From JAGHAJ01 sp964559865 [NCBI: uncultured Synergistota bacterium] (GTDB lineage Bacteria > Synergistota > JAGHAJ01), in NCBI GenBank assembly GCA_964559865.1, contig CAZLJD010000001.1, positions 1 through 40,612 of the forward strand: a stretch of 40,612 nucleotides of DNA, given 5' to 3'. The number at the start of each line of letters is the position of its first letter. Within the stretch, counting starts at the first letter, position 1. The notes below the pieces were generated by a model that was not told the origin of the DNA, searched no databases, and worked only from the letters and a program-made list of their open reading frames with translations. The position numbers and the translations under genes were made by a program. Shown in pieces: positions 13,763 to 22,844 of the stretch.

Positions 13763-16044
13763 AGTTCGTAGGAGAATCATACAACAAAGTAGATGCAGAA
13801 GCTCTGTCTAAGGGGAATCCCCTATTCACGGACGACATAAAGATAGATAACATGCTCCACGCAAAGATACTATGGAGTCCCCTTCCCCATGCAATCATAA
13901 AGGAAATAGATACATCTGAAGCAGAAAAACTCAAAGGGGTAAAGTGCATACTCACTTACAAGAACACCCCAAGGATCAAATTCACAACGGCTGGGCAGGG
14001 TTACCCTGAACCATCTCCTTACGACACATCTGTATTCAACAAAAAAGTCAGATACGTGGGCGACAGGGTTGCAGCTGTGGCAGGAGAAAGCCTGGAGGTA
14101 GTAGAAAAAGCTCTTTCCTTAATAAAGGTGGAATACGAGGAACTACCTGCCGTATTTGATCCAGAAGAGGCACTAATGGGAAAAGTGGTGATCCACGACG
14201 AACCAGATTCAACCGGAATAGATGATCCAGAACACAATTTAATAACACACATAGAAGCAACCGCAGGAGATATAGAAAAGGCGTTCAAAGAAGCAGACAT
14301 CGTGGTAGAGAGCAGCTTTCAAACCCAGTACTCCCATCACACACCCATAGAGCCGCACATCACAATTACATACATGGACGAATACGATAGACTTGTAGTA
14401 AGGACTAGCACCCAAGTGCCCTTTCACATAAGGAGAATGGTCTCCATCATAACCGGTATGCCTGAAAGCAGGATAAGGGTCATAAAGCCGAGGATCGGAG
14501 GAGGATTCGGCGTGAAGCAAGAACTCATCCTCGAAGACATAGCAGCCTTGATGACATTGAGAACCAACAGACCCGTGAGAATAGAGTTCAACCGGAGAGA
14601 GGAATTCATATCCTCAAGAACAAGACATCCAATGAAAATAGACATAAAGATAGGAGCAAAGAGAGACGGCAGATTCACCGCAATACAAATGAAAGCATTA
14701 AGCAACACAGGGGCTTACGGTACCCATGCAAAGACGGTACTGTTCAACGTTGGTTCAAAGACATTGCCTCTGTACAATAAGGTCAGCGCGGTGAGATTCA
14801 CCGGAGATGTAGTTTACACAAACCTGCCAGTTGGAGGTGCATACAGGGGATACGGTGCAACTCAGGGATACGCAGCACTCGAATCGACAGTAGACATAGT
14901 AGCCGAAAGGCTCGGAATTGATCCCATTGAAATAAGAAAGATAAACCACATAAAGGAGAATGAAACCTCACCGATATTCGAGGCTTTAGGAGAAGGAAAG
15001 AAGGGCGTCCAACAGGTTGTAAAAAGCTGTAAACTACCGTGGTGTATAGAAAAGGGTGCAGAAGCAATAGGCTGGAAAGAGAAATACGGGAAGCACAACG
15101 GCAGAGGTGTAGGCATGGCAATACTTATGCAGGGCTCTGGGATACCGCTTATAGATATGGGAGCAGCAACTATTCGAATGAACGACGACGGAACTTTCAT
15201 GCTCCTCGTAGGTGCAACGGACATAGGAACAGGAAGCGACACCATACTGGCACAAATAGCAGGAGAGACCATGGGGGTATCACCGGAAAGGATATATGTC
15301 TACTCTTCAGATACAGACCTAACACCTTTCGATGTAGGTGCCTATGCATCGAGTACTACATATGTATCAGGTAGTGCAGTAAAGCGAGCAGCAGAAAACA
15401 TGAAGAAAGCAATACTGAAAGAGGCAGGAAAACTCATGGAGATAGAAAGCGATAAGCTAAGGATAGAAAATGACAGAGTCGTGGCGAACGATAATTCAAA
15501 GTCCATGACGCTCAACGAACTTGGCAAAGTCATCACATACACAAAAAACCAGAAGCAACTTGAAGCATCTGCTTCTTTTGTGGGAAGTGAATCTCCACCA
15601 CCATTTGCAGCACATTTCGTAGAAGTAGAAGTAAACAGAGACACAGGTTTCGTGAAGGTGGTAAAATACGTTGCAGCAATAGACTGTGGGACACCAATAA
15701 ACCCAGAGCTCGTTAAAGGGCAAACCATAGGAGCTATTGCAAATGGTATAGGTTATGCGTTATTTGAGGAATACAGGTTCAATAAAAGAGGGAAAATGAC
15801 AAACGCAGATCTCTTGAACTACAACATCATGAGCGCTGCAGACATGCCAGACATAGAAGTATTTATTGCGGAGAGCTACGAACCAACGGGCCCTTTCGGG
15901 GCAAAGAGCATAGCCGAGGTAAACATAAACGGACCAACTCCTGCAATTGCAAACGCAATAAGAGACGCAGTAGGCATAAGTCTGCACCGATCACCGTTCA
16001 CACCCGAAAGGGTATTAAGAGCATTAAAGGGGATAGAAAGATGA
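13759..16044 (+). CDS. Molybdenum hydroxylase large subunit 1 (xanthine dehydrogenase family)
   Basis: 761 residues from ATG 13759 (ATGA overlap with the 2Fe-2S gene). It carries the molybdopterin-cytosine-dinucleotide-binding domain pattern: RYVGDRVAAVA and IKVEYEELPAVFDPEEAL in the N-terminal domain, RIGGGFGVKQE, GGAYRGYGATQ, and the catalytic Glu at about residue 720 in GAKSIAEVNINGP. By eye, the residue after GFGxK, which is Glu802 in bovine xanthine oxidoreductase, is Gln here. It should hydroxylate a purine or purine breakdown product. Context points to xanthine/hypoxanthine or the role of E. coli XdhD, but substrate specificity is not certain. Confidence 0.9.
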   Translation: MKFVGESYNKVDAEALSKGNPLFTDDIKIDNMLHAKILWSPLPHAIIKEIDTSEAEKLKGVKCILTYKNTPRIKFTTAGQGYPEPSPYDTSVFNKKVRYVGDRVAAVAGESLEVVEKALSLIKVEYEELPAVFDPEEALMGKVVIHDEPDSTGIDDPEHNLITHIEATAGDIEKAFKEADIVVESSFQTQYSHHTPIEPHITITYMDEYDRLVVRTSTQVPFHIRRMVSIITGMPESRIRVIKPRIGGGFGVKQELILEDIAALMTLRTNRPVRIEFNRREEFISSRTRHPMKIDIKIGAKRDGRFTAIQMKALSNTGAYGTHAKTVLFNVGSKTLPLYNKVSAVRFTGDVVYTNLPVGGAYRGYGATQGYAALESTVDIVAERLGIDPIEIRKINHIKENETSPIFEALGEGKKGVQQVVKSCKLPWCIEKGAEAIGWKEKYGKHNGRGVGMAILMQGSGIPLIDMGAATIRMNDDGTFMLLVGATDIGTGSDTILAQIAGETMGVSPERIYVYSSDTDLTPFDVGAYASSTTYVSGSAVKRAAENMKKAILKEAGKLMEIESDKLRIENDRVVANDNSKSMTLNELGKVITYTKNQKQLEASASFVGSESPPPFAAHFVEVEVNRDTGFVKVVKYVAAIDCGTPINPELVKGQTIGAIANGIGYALFEEYRFNKRGKMTNADLLNYNIMSAADMPDIEVFIAESYEPTGPFGAKSIAEVNINGPTPAIANAIRDAVGISLHRSPFTPERVLRALKGIER

Positions 16045-18296
16045 AAGCAGTAATAGGAAAGCCGTTTAATCGTGTGGACGGAGAGATAAAAGTAACGGGC
16101 AGGCACATCTACCCATCAGATATGTGGGAGGAAGGCACAATTTTCTTAGGACTAAAAAGATCTACACATCCTCACGCACTTATAAGGAGGATCGATACGG
16201 CGGAAGCAACGAAAGTAGAAGGTGTTGTGAAGATATTCACACACAAGGACATAAAGGGAACAAACAGATATGGAGTAGTACACAAAGACCAACAAGTGCT
16301 TGCGGAAGATAAAGTGAGATACGTAGGAGATGCCATATGCATGGTAGCAGCAACAAACAAGTGGGCACTAAAAGAGGCAATAGAGAAGATAAAAGTAGAG
16401 TATGAACCACTACCTGCAGTATTCGACCCTATTGAAGCAATGAAAGAAGGTGCTCCAAAGATACACGAAGGCGGAAATATACTGCAGCACACAACGGTGA
16501 GTTATGGTGATGTAGAAAAGGGGTTTGCAGAGTCAGACATAATCATAGAAGACACATACACGGTACCCTTTATAGACCACACACCAATGGAAACAGAAGC
16601 TGGATTTGCCAAAATTCAGGAAGGAAAGATCGTCGTATGGGCAGGCACACAAACGCCTTTTAGGGATAAAAAGGAAATCTCAGAAGCACTCGGTATCCCT
16701 GAAGACAAGATAAGGGTAGTTGCACCGTTCTTTGGAGGTGGATTTGGTAGAAAAGACGGCATAACGGTTCAGATATACCTTGCACTTGCTGCCCATCTAC
16801 TCAACAAGCCGGTAAAGATGTATTACTCAAGAGAAGAATCTGTGCAAGCCAGCTACCACAGACACGCTGCAATCATGCACTACAAAACTGGAGCTAAGAA
16901 GGACGGCACACTGACGGCCGTTCAGGCAGAGCTCATATTCGACACGGGTGCATACGCAAGTTTTGGTGGAGAGGTTATGTCACTCGGGGTAGAGCACTTT
17001 GCAGGTCCGTACAGGGTGCCAAACTCCAAGGTGGACGGATACGCAGTCTACACAAACAACATAATAGGTGGTGCAATGAGGGGGTTCGGCGTTCCACAGG
17101 TAACTTTTGCATTCGAATCCCAGATGGACAGGCTTGCAAGGGCACTAAACATAGATAGATGGGAGATAAGGTTCAAAAATGCGTTGGAGCGAGGGGAGAA
17201 AACGGCAATAGGACATACCCTTATATACAGCACTGGAATAAAAAGAACTCTAAGAAAGATAAAAGAGAGTAAGCTGTGGAAAGAAAAGGAGCGCATAATA
17301 TCCAGAAGCACCAAACTTAAAAAGAGGGGTTGGGGTATCGCCTGTTCTTACCAGGGTGGTGGCCTCGGAGTGGGAATACCAGACTTTGCAGAAGCAAAGA
17401 TAGAACTACTACCAGACGGCAGATATCGAGTATACGGCGGTATATCAGATATGGGGCAGGGAAACACGACTGGATATGTACAGATAGCATCTGCGGAGTT
17501 AAACACACCCGTAGAGATGATAGAGTACACAACTCCAGACACGGACAGAACATTGGACAGCGGGCCATCTGCTGCCTCGAGAACAACATATATATACGGA
17601 AAGGCTTTACTTGGTGCAATAGAACTTTTAAAGGATGAAATGCTACAGGTAGCCGCAGAGAGGCTCAAGTGTCCAAAAGAGGAATGCAGACTGATAGACA
17701 ACAGAATAGAATCGAAAAGCGGTAGCATAACCTTAAAGGAGGTATACACACTTTTACCAGAAAACAAAAGGGTTTCTACCTTCTATGTAGACATGCCGGT
17801 GGCAAAGGACAGGAAAGACATAGGAAGTGGTCTGCCTCACATCGTGTATGCATATGCCACACACTTAGCAGTGGTAGAGGTGGACATCTTAACTGGCAGG
17901 GTAAGAGTGCTTGGATACTGTTCAGTAAGCGATGTAGGTAAGGTCATAAACCCACCCGTGTTTGAAGGCCAGGTAGAGGGTGCAGTGGCACAGGGGATAG
18001 GCGCAGCACTCATGGAAGGCATAAAGCTGAAAGACGGTGTTGCACTCAACAACAACTTCACCACATACATCGTACCGACTGCAGCAGACCTCCCCAAGAT
18101 AGAAGTAATTGCGGTAGAAGGCAGAGAACCAACGGGACCATTTGGAATGAAAGGCACAGGTGAGATAAATGTGGATGCACCACCAGCTGCGATATGTAGT
18201 GCAGTTGAAGACGCTGTTGGCGTGAGGGCAAGAACCCTTCCAATAAGTCCAGAAGAGGTCATAAACTCCATAGAGGTGAAAGATGTTCTACCTTAA
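16041..18296 (+). CDS. Molybdenum hydroxylase large subunit 2 (xanthine dehydrogenase family)
   Basis: 751 residues, ATGA overlap with subunit 1. Same architecture with RYVGDAICMVA, FFGGGFGRKDG, GAMRGFGVPQ and the catalytic Glu at about residue 708 in GMKGTGEINVDAP. The position matching bovine Glu802 is Asp. The two large subunits are clearly divergent rather than a recent duplication. Either they form a heterogeneous pair, or each combines with one of the two FAD plus 2Fe-2S pairs (12546-13762 and 20466-21777) to give two hydroxylases of different specificity. Confidence 0.9.
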   Translation: MKAVIGKPFNRVDGEIKVTGRHIYPSDMWEEGTIFLGLKRSTHPHALIRRIDTAEATKVEGVVKIFTHKDIKGTNRYGVVHKDQQVLAEDKVRYVGDAICMVAATNKWALKEAIEKIKVEYEPLPAVFDPIEAMKEGAPKIHEGGNILQHTTVSYGDVEKGFAESDIIIEDTYTVPFIDHTPMETEAGFAKIQEGKIVVWAGTQTPFRDKKEISEALGIPEDKIRVVAPFFGGGFGRKDGITVQIYLALAAHLLNKPVKMYYSREESVQASYHRHAAIMHYKTGAKKDGTLTAVQAELIFDTGAYASFGGEVMSLGVEHFAGPYRVPNSKVDGYAVYTNNIIGGAMRGFGVPQVTFAFESQMDRLARALNIDRWEIRFKNALERGEKTAIGHTLIYSTGIKRTLRKIKESKLWKEKERIISRSTKLKKRGWGIACSYQGGGLGVGIPDFAEAKIELLPDGRYRVYGGISDMGQGNTTGYVQIASAELNTPVEMIEYTTPDTDRTLDSGPSAASRTTYIYGKALLGAIELLKDEMLQVAAERLKCPKEECRLIDNRIESKSGSITLKEVYTLLPENKRVSTFYVDMPVAKDRKDIGSGLPHIVYAYATHLAVVEVDILTGRVRVLGYCSVSDVGKVINPPVFEGQVEGAVAQGIGAALMEGIKLKDGVALNNNFTTYIVPTAADLPKIEVIAVEGREPTGPFGMKGTGEINVDAPPAAICSAVEDAVGVRARTLPISPEEVINSIEVKDVLP

Positions 18297-19581
18297 AGAC
18301 GCAACTATATGGACGGGCAAAAAGCTGATCAAAAACGGCTGGCTCGGTATAGAAAGTGGAAAGATAAAAGAGGTGGGAACAGGTAAAATAGAACAAGGAG
18401 AATCTGTTAAAAACAGATTGATTATGCCAGGTTTTGTCAATCTTCACTCTCATCTGTACAGTACTCTATTCAGAGGTTTAGGGATAAACATAACACCAGT
18501 AACATTCGGAGACATCCTCTCCAAGATATGGTGGCAGTGGGACAAAGCAATGGACGAAGAAGCCGTATTTTACAGTGCACTCATCGGTGGCATAGAATCA
18601 CTAAAAGCCGGTATCACCACTCTGATAGACCACCATGCAAGCTACGGATTTGTTAAAGGAAGCCTGAGTAGAGTAAAAGAGGCAATAATAGATACACTTG
18701 GCATGCGGGCAGACCTGTGCTTTGAAATCTCAGATAGACACGGCAAAGAAGCATCAAAGAAAGCCATAGAGGAAAACATAGAATTCTTGGAGAAGATAGG
18801 TAATACTCCTTTGCTTTCCGCACACATAGGGCTTCATGCGTCCTTCACCCTAAAAGACGATACACTAAGAAGAATAAAAGAGTTTGCCCCCAGAGGTGTA
18901 GGCTTTCACATACACATAGCAGAAGGTATAGAAGACGAAGTTATAACAAAGCAGATTTACGGAAAGAGCGTTGCCAAGAGGCTCGAAGATCACGGAGTAT
19001 TGAATGAAAAGAGTATCCTCGTGCACGGCATACACCTCGACGAGGAGGAAAAAGAAACACTAAAGGAGTACAATGTGGTACTCGCACACACACCCCAATC
19101 AAATATGAACAACGCAGTAGGAGTAGCAAACATAAGAGAATTACTCCAAAAGGGCATAAGGGTTGTGCTTGGAACTGATGGCTACAGTATAAACATCCTC
19201 AACGAGTTAAGAACACTACCTCTATTGCAAAAACACACAAGAAGGGACTACAACGCCGTTGAATTCTCAGACATCACCAAAGTCTGGGAGAATGGATATA
19301 AGGTGGTAAACGACTTGTTTGGGATAAAATCTGGAATGATAGAGTCAGGATACACAGCTGACATTATCGTGGTGGACTACGAACCTTTTACACCTATGAA
19401 CGAAGAAAACTTTTACTCTCACCTAATATACGGTATGACGGATCACTTCAGGGTAGTAGATGTATACGTAAATGGGGAGAAGGTGCTATCCAACGGAAAT
19501 CCAACCCTCGTTGACTACGAAAGGGTTAGAAAAGACGCCCAGCGAGTAGCAAAGAAGATGTGGGAAAGGATGACTGCGTAA
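18283..19581 (+). CDS. ssnA: SsnA-type amidohydrolase
   Basis: 432 residues, metal-dependent amidohydrolase. It resembles E. coli SsnA along the whole length: MPGFVNLHSHLYS (HxH metal motif), KIWWQWDKAMDEEAVFYSAL, GITTLIDHHASYG, CFEISDR, HIHIAEG, SNMNNAVGV and LGTDGYS (the metal-binding Asp), ending in KKMWERM. SsnA is a member of the anaerobic purine/urate cluster and is thought to deaminate or hydrolyse a purine-ring intermediate; related enzymes are guanine and chlorohydrolase-type deaminases. It overlaps the Mo subunit by 14 bp and the next gene by one base (TAATG). Confidence 0.88.
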   Translation: MFYLKDATIWTGKKLIKNGWLGIESGKIKEVGTGKIEQGESVKNRLIMPGFVNLHSHLYSTLFRGLGINITPVTFGDILSKIWWQWDKAMDEEAVFYSALIGGIESLKAGITTLIDHHASYGFVKGSLSRVKEAIIDTLGMRADLCFEISDRHGKEASKKAIEENIEFLEKIGNTPLLSAHIGLHASFTLKDDTLRRIKEFAPRGVGFHIHIAEGIEDEVITKQIYGKSVAKRLEDHGVLNEKSILVHGIHLDEEEKETLKEYNVVLAHTPQSNMNNAVGVANIRELLQKGIRVVLGTDGYSINILNELRTLPLLQKHTRRDYNAVEFSDITKVWENGYKVVNDLFGIKSGMIESGYTADIIVVDYEPFTPMNEENFYSHLIYGMTDHFRVVDVYVNGEKVLSNGNPTLVDYERVRKDAQRVAKKMWERMTA

Positions 19582-20459
19582 TGCTCGAAGTGGAACTTTT
19601 CGGTTTTAAATTAAAAAACCCTTTACTGCCAGCAGCAGGACCAATGACTGCTGATGACAGGTGGGTAAAAAAGGTTTACGAACAAGGAGTAGGAGCAATG
19701 GTGTTAAAGACAGTATCAGTTACAGCAGCAAAAGTAAAGAGACCAGCCATCATAAAGCTACCTTACGGCGTAATGAATTGTGAATTGTGGTCTGAAGAAC
19801 CTCCAGAGAGATGGACAGAAGACTTTCTACCAAAGATAAGAGAGTTCATAGACATACCCATCATCGGTAGCGTAGGATACAAGCCGGAAGAGTTGAAAGA
19901 AGTCATACCAAAACTTGAACCATTCGTTGACATGTTCGAAGTATCCACACATTATACAGGTTTCGACACGAAACCTGTATACCAAGCTGCCATCTCATCA
20001 AAGGAAGTAACCCAAAAACCCGTTATGATAAAGCTAAGTCCACATTCCACGGAGTTGGCTACGCTTGCAAAGGCTGCCGTGGACGGTGGGGCAGACGGTA
20101 TAGTTGCAATAAACTCCGTTGGTCCAGCACTCAGCATAGACATAAAGCACAGAAAGAGCAAACTCGGTGCATTCTACGGCTGGCTCTCAGGACCTGCAAT
20201 AAAACCAATAGCACTAAGGTCTGTTTACGAAATAAGAAGAGCGGTAAGCGTGCCAATAGTGGCAGCAGGGGGTGTGGAAACAGCAGACGATGTAATAGAA
20301 TTTATGCTTGCAGGGGCAACAGCAGTTCAGATGCTTTCAGCAGCAATCATGCATGGTGTTGACCTATACAGCAAAATAATAAGGGAATTACCAGAAAGAC
20401 TAAAGTTCTATGGCTTCAAAAGTGCAGAAGAGGTCATAGGAAGCCTAAAAGAGTGGTGA
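19581..20459 (+). CDS. Dihydroorotate/dihydropyrimidine dehydrogenase-like flavoprotein
   Basis: 292 residues from ATG 19581 (TAATG overlap with ssnA); the frame continues to 19560 but without a start signal. It is an FMN TIM barrel of the DHODH class 1/PreA group: NPLLPAAGPMT at the N-terminus, MIKLSPHS, GGADGIVAINSVG and AAGGVETADDVIEFMLAGATAVQM as the phosphate-binding end. At residues 122-125, where class 1 enzymes have the catalytic Cys in NxSCP, this protein has STHY. No Fe-S domain is attached. In this operon it is the only candidate for the reductive step that YgfK is assumed to perform in E. coli, but the missing Cys means it may use another acid or do different chemistry. Confidence 0.82.
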   Translation: MLEVELFGFKLKNPLLPAAGPMTADDRWVKKVYEQGVGAMVLKTVSVTAAKVKRPAIIKLPYGVMNCELWSEEPPERWTEDFLPKIREFIDIPIIGSVGYKPEELKEVIPKLEPFVDMFEVSTHYTGFDTKPVYQAAISSKEVTQKPVMIKLSPHSTELATLAKAAVDGGADGIVAINSVGPALSIDIKHRKSKLGAFYGWLSGPAIKPIALRSVYEIRRAVSVPIVAAGGVETADDVIEFMLAGATAVQMLSAAIMHGVDLYSKIIRELPERLKFYGFKSAEEVIGSLKEW

Positions 20460-20465
20460 ATTAAC

Positions 20466-20948
20466 ATGAAAGTTATCTCCTTTACCATCAACGGTGAAAA
20501 ACGGCAGGTAATAATAAGAGGAGACGAGAGACTCATAGACCTGATCAGAGACGAGCTAAAACTCACAGGAACGAAAGAGGGTTGTGGGCAGGGTGAATGT
20601 GGTGCCTGTACTGTACTAGTAAATGGAAAGGCTGTGCCTTCCTGTCTCACACTGGCAGTAAAAGTAGATGGCAAAGAGATTACAACCATAGAGGGATTGG
20701 AAAAAAACGGAATACTTCACCCTCTACAGAGAGCATTTATAGAAGCAGGTGCAGTGCAGTGTGGCTTCTGCACACCAGGTATGATAATGTCCCTAATGGA
20801 GCTTCTATCAAACCAAGAGGAAGTTACCCCAGAGATGGTAAGAAGGCACCTTTCAGGTAACATATGCAGATGCACTGGATACGCAAAGATCGTGGACGCT
20901 GCCATGCTCGCACACAGAATGCTTAAGGAGATGAAAAGCCATGTCTAA
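20466..20948 (+). CDS. Molybdenum hydroxylase 2Fe-2S subunit 2
   Basis: 160 residues, complete set of eight cluster cysteines: GCGQGECGACTV...SC, QCGFCTPGM and NICRCTGY. Paralogous to the gene at 13310 but clearly distinct. It overlaps the following FAD-subunit gene by 8 bp, so the two are made together. No large subunit adjoins this pair; it presumably serves one of the two upstream large subunits or hands electrons to the flavoprotein at 19581. Confidence 0.93.
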   Translation: MKVISFTINGEKRQVIIRGDERLIDLIRDELKLTGTKEGCGQGECGACTVLVNGKAVPSCLTLAVKVDGKEITTIEGLEKNGILHPLQRAFIEAGAVQCGFCTPGMIMSLMELLSNQEEVTPEMVRRHLSGNICRCTGYAKIVDAAMLAHRMLKEMKSHV

Positions 20949-21777
20949 TGTGGTTACACCCCAAAACATCCACATAGCTACTGAGATACTCTCGAGCGAA
21001 AACGCAAAGGTAATAGCAGGTGGAACTGATCTAATGGTGAGGATAAAACAGGGTGTACTCAAGCCAGATGTAATAGTTGACATCACAAGGATAGAGTCTT
21101 TGAGAGGCATAGAATCAGCAAAAGACTGGATAGAGATCGGTGCTGCAACAACTCTCAGCGAAATATTAGGAAATCCCAATATCCCTGCACTTCTGAAAGA
21201 CGCCATCTCTAACATCGGCTCCCCTCAGATAAGAAACTTGGGCACTATAGGAGGTAATATTGTAAACGCTTCACCAGCAGGAGATACATTAGTGCCATTG
21301 TACCTATACGGTGCAACCGTGACAACGACGGGATGCATTGAAAGAGAGATACCCATAGAAGAGTTTATTTTAGGTCCGGGTAAAACGGTGCTAAAACGCG
21401 GAGAAATATTAAAAAAGATCAAAATTCCCCTATTGGAAGGCTACAACCACATCTTTGAAAAGGTCGGTGAGAGAAGCGCAATGTCAATATCTATAGTATC
21501 GATGGGCATCCTTTACAAGCTGAAAGACGGCATCCTGCAAGACATAAAAGTTGCCTTCGGCTCCGTTCACCCAACTGTCATCAGAATAAAGGAGTTAGAA
21601 ACGCTACTGAAAGGACAAAAGATAGAAAGTGAAACCCTCACAGAGGCATCAAAGATCATCGAGAACACCATCAAGCCAATAACGGATATAAGAGCAACTG
21701 CCACATATAGGAAAAAAGTTGCAAGCAGACTCATCTACAAGCTATTGGAAATAACACATCAAGGAGGTAATGCATAA
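20941..21777 (+). CDS. Molybdenum hydroxylase FAD subunit 2 (canonical)
   Basis: 278 residues with the standard flavin motifs AGGTDLMVRIK and QIRNLGTIGGNIVNASPAGD, unlike the copy at 12546. C-terminal CO-dehydrogenase flavoprotein domain with FGSVHPTVIRI. It forms a unit with the 2Fe-2S gene before it. The stop and the next start overlap as TAATG. Confidence 0.92.
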   Translation: MSNVVTPQNIHIATEILSSENAKVIAGGTDLMVRIKQGVLKPDVIVDITRIESLRGIESAKDWIEIGAATTLSEILGNPNIPALLKDAISNIGSPQIRNLGTIGGNIVNASPAGDTLVPLYLYGATVTTTGCIEREIPIEEFILGPGKTVLKRGEILKKIKIPLLEGYNHIFEKVGERSAMSISIVSMGILYKLKDGILQDIKVAFGSVHPTVIRIKELETLLKGQKIESETLTEASKIIENTIKPITDIRATATYRKKVASRLIYKLLEITHQGGNA

Positions 21778-22829
21778 TGGAAATCAAAGTAAACTGGGAA
21801 AGAAGGGGCAAAGTATATGAAAACATAGCAGAGGCAGTCGGGTTCACTCCTCTGGTAAGGTTGAACAAGATACCCAAAGAAGAAGGAATCGATGCAAACA
21901 TCATGGTAAAGATTGAATACTTTAGCCCAAGCGGTAGCCTCAAGGATAGAATACTATACAGAATAATCACAGAGGCAATAAAGAACGGAGACCTAAAGCC
22001 GGGTATGACAATAATAGAGGCAACAACAGGCAATACGGGTATAGCAACAGCCATGCTTGGTGCAGTATTTGGATATCCAGTCAAGATATTGATACCAGAA
22101 GGGATGAGCGAGGAGCGTATGAAAGTCATGAGGATGTACGGAGCAGAGCTAATATTTACACCAGGGGCGGAGAGCGATGTAGACATTACCTTACAAAAGC
22201 TAAAAGAGATAGTCGAAGAAGAACCGGAAAAGTATTTCGTGGTAGGACAGTACACAAATCCAAACAACCCACTTGCTCACTACTATACAACGGGTCCAGA
22301 AATATGGGAGCAGACAAATGGAGAAATAGAGGCATTTGTTCAGACGCAGGGAACAGGCGGAACCGTATCAGGCATAGGAAAATACCTAAAGGAGAGAAGC
22401 CCTGGAATATGGGTTTACACCGCAGAGCCTACAGAGGCACCTTTTCTATCAAAGATGAAGTGGGGAAGCCACCGCATAGAAGGAATAGGAGACGGATTTA
22501 TACCTGAAAACCTGGACCTCTCTGTAATAGACGGAGTGATATTAACAACATCAGAAGAAGCAATAGAAATGGCAAAGAGGCTCGCAAGAGAGGAAGGCAT
22601 ACTCTGTGGAATATCCTCAGGACATAACGTCGCAGCAGCGATAAAGCTGGCAAAAGCACATCCAGAGTGGACACACATAGTAACTATAATAAACGACAAT
22701 GGTCTCCGATACTTCTCCACTCCTCTATTCGGCGTGGAAAAGGAGATAAATATACCTGAAAGGGAACACGAAGTCAAACTTTCAGACAAGCAAAAGAGGG
22801 AACAGCACAAACTCGAGATAATAGAGTAA
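21777..22829 (+). CDS. Cysteine synthase-family PLP enzyme in the YgeX position
   Basis: 350 residues of the fold-type II PLP family, nearest by eye to O-acetylserine sulfhydrylase/cystathionine beta-synthase. The PLP lysine is K56 in SGSLKDR; the substrate loop is ATTGNTGIA (usually TSGNTG), the phosphate loop GTGGTVSGIG, and GISSGHN follows. About 30 extra residues extend the C-terminus (KQKREQHKLEIIE). In E. coli this place is filled by YgeX, a 2,3-diaminopropionate ammonia-lyase of the same fold type but a different family. No cysteine biosynthesis gene is nearby. I infer a beta-elimination or beta-replacement on a diaminopropionate-like intermediate; simple cysteine synthesis remains possible. 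Confidence 0.85.
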   Translation: MEIKVNWERRGKVYENIAEAVGFTPLVRLNKIPKEEGIDANIMVKIEYFSPSGSLKDRILYRIITEAIKNGDLKPGMTIIEATTGNTGIATAMLGAVFGYPVKILIPEGMSEERMKVMRMYGAELIFTPGAESDVDITLQKLKEIVEEEPEKYFVVGQYTNPNNPLAHYYTTGPEIWEQTNGEIEAFVQTQGTGGTVSGIGKYLKERSPGIWVYTAEPTEAPFLSKMKWGSHRIEGIGDGFIPENLDLSVIDGVILTTSEEAIEMAKRLAREEGILCGISSGHNVAAAIKLAKAHPEWTHIVTIINDNGLRYFSTPLFGVEKEINIPEREHEVKLSDKQKREQHKLEIIE

Positions 22830-22844
22830 AGAGGTGAAAGAAAA

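Noticed and set aside
21777-22829. Annotation of this PLP gene as ygeX
   Set aside because: Motifs and length follow the cysteine synthase family and not diaminopropionate ammonia-lyase; only the position in the operon fits YgeX.
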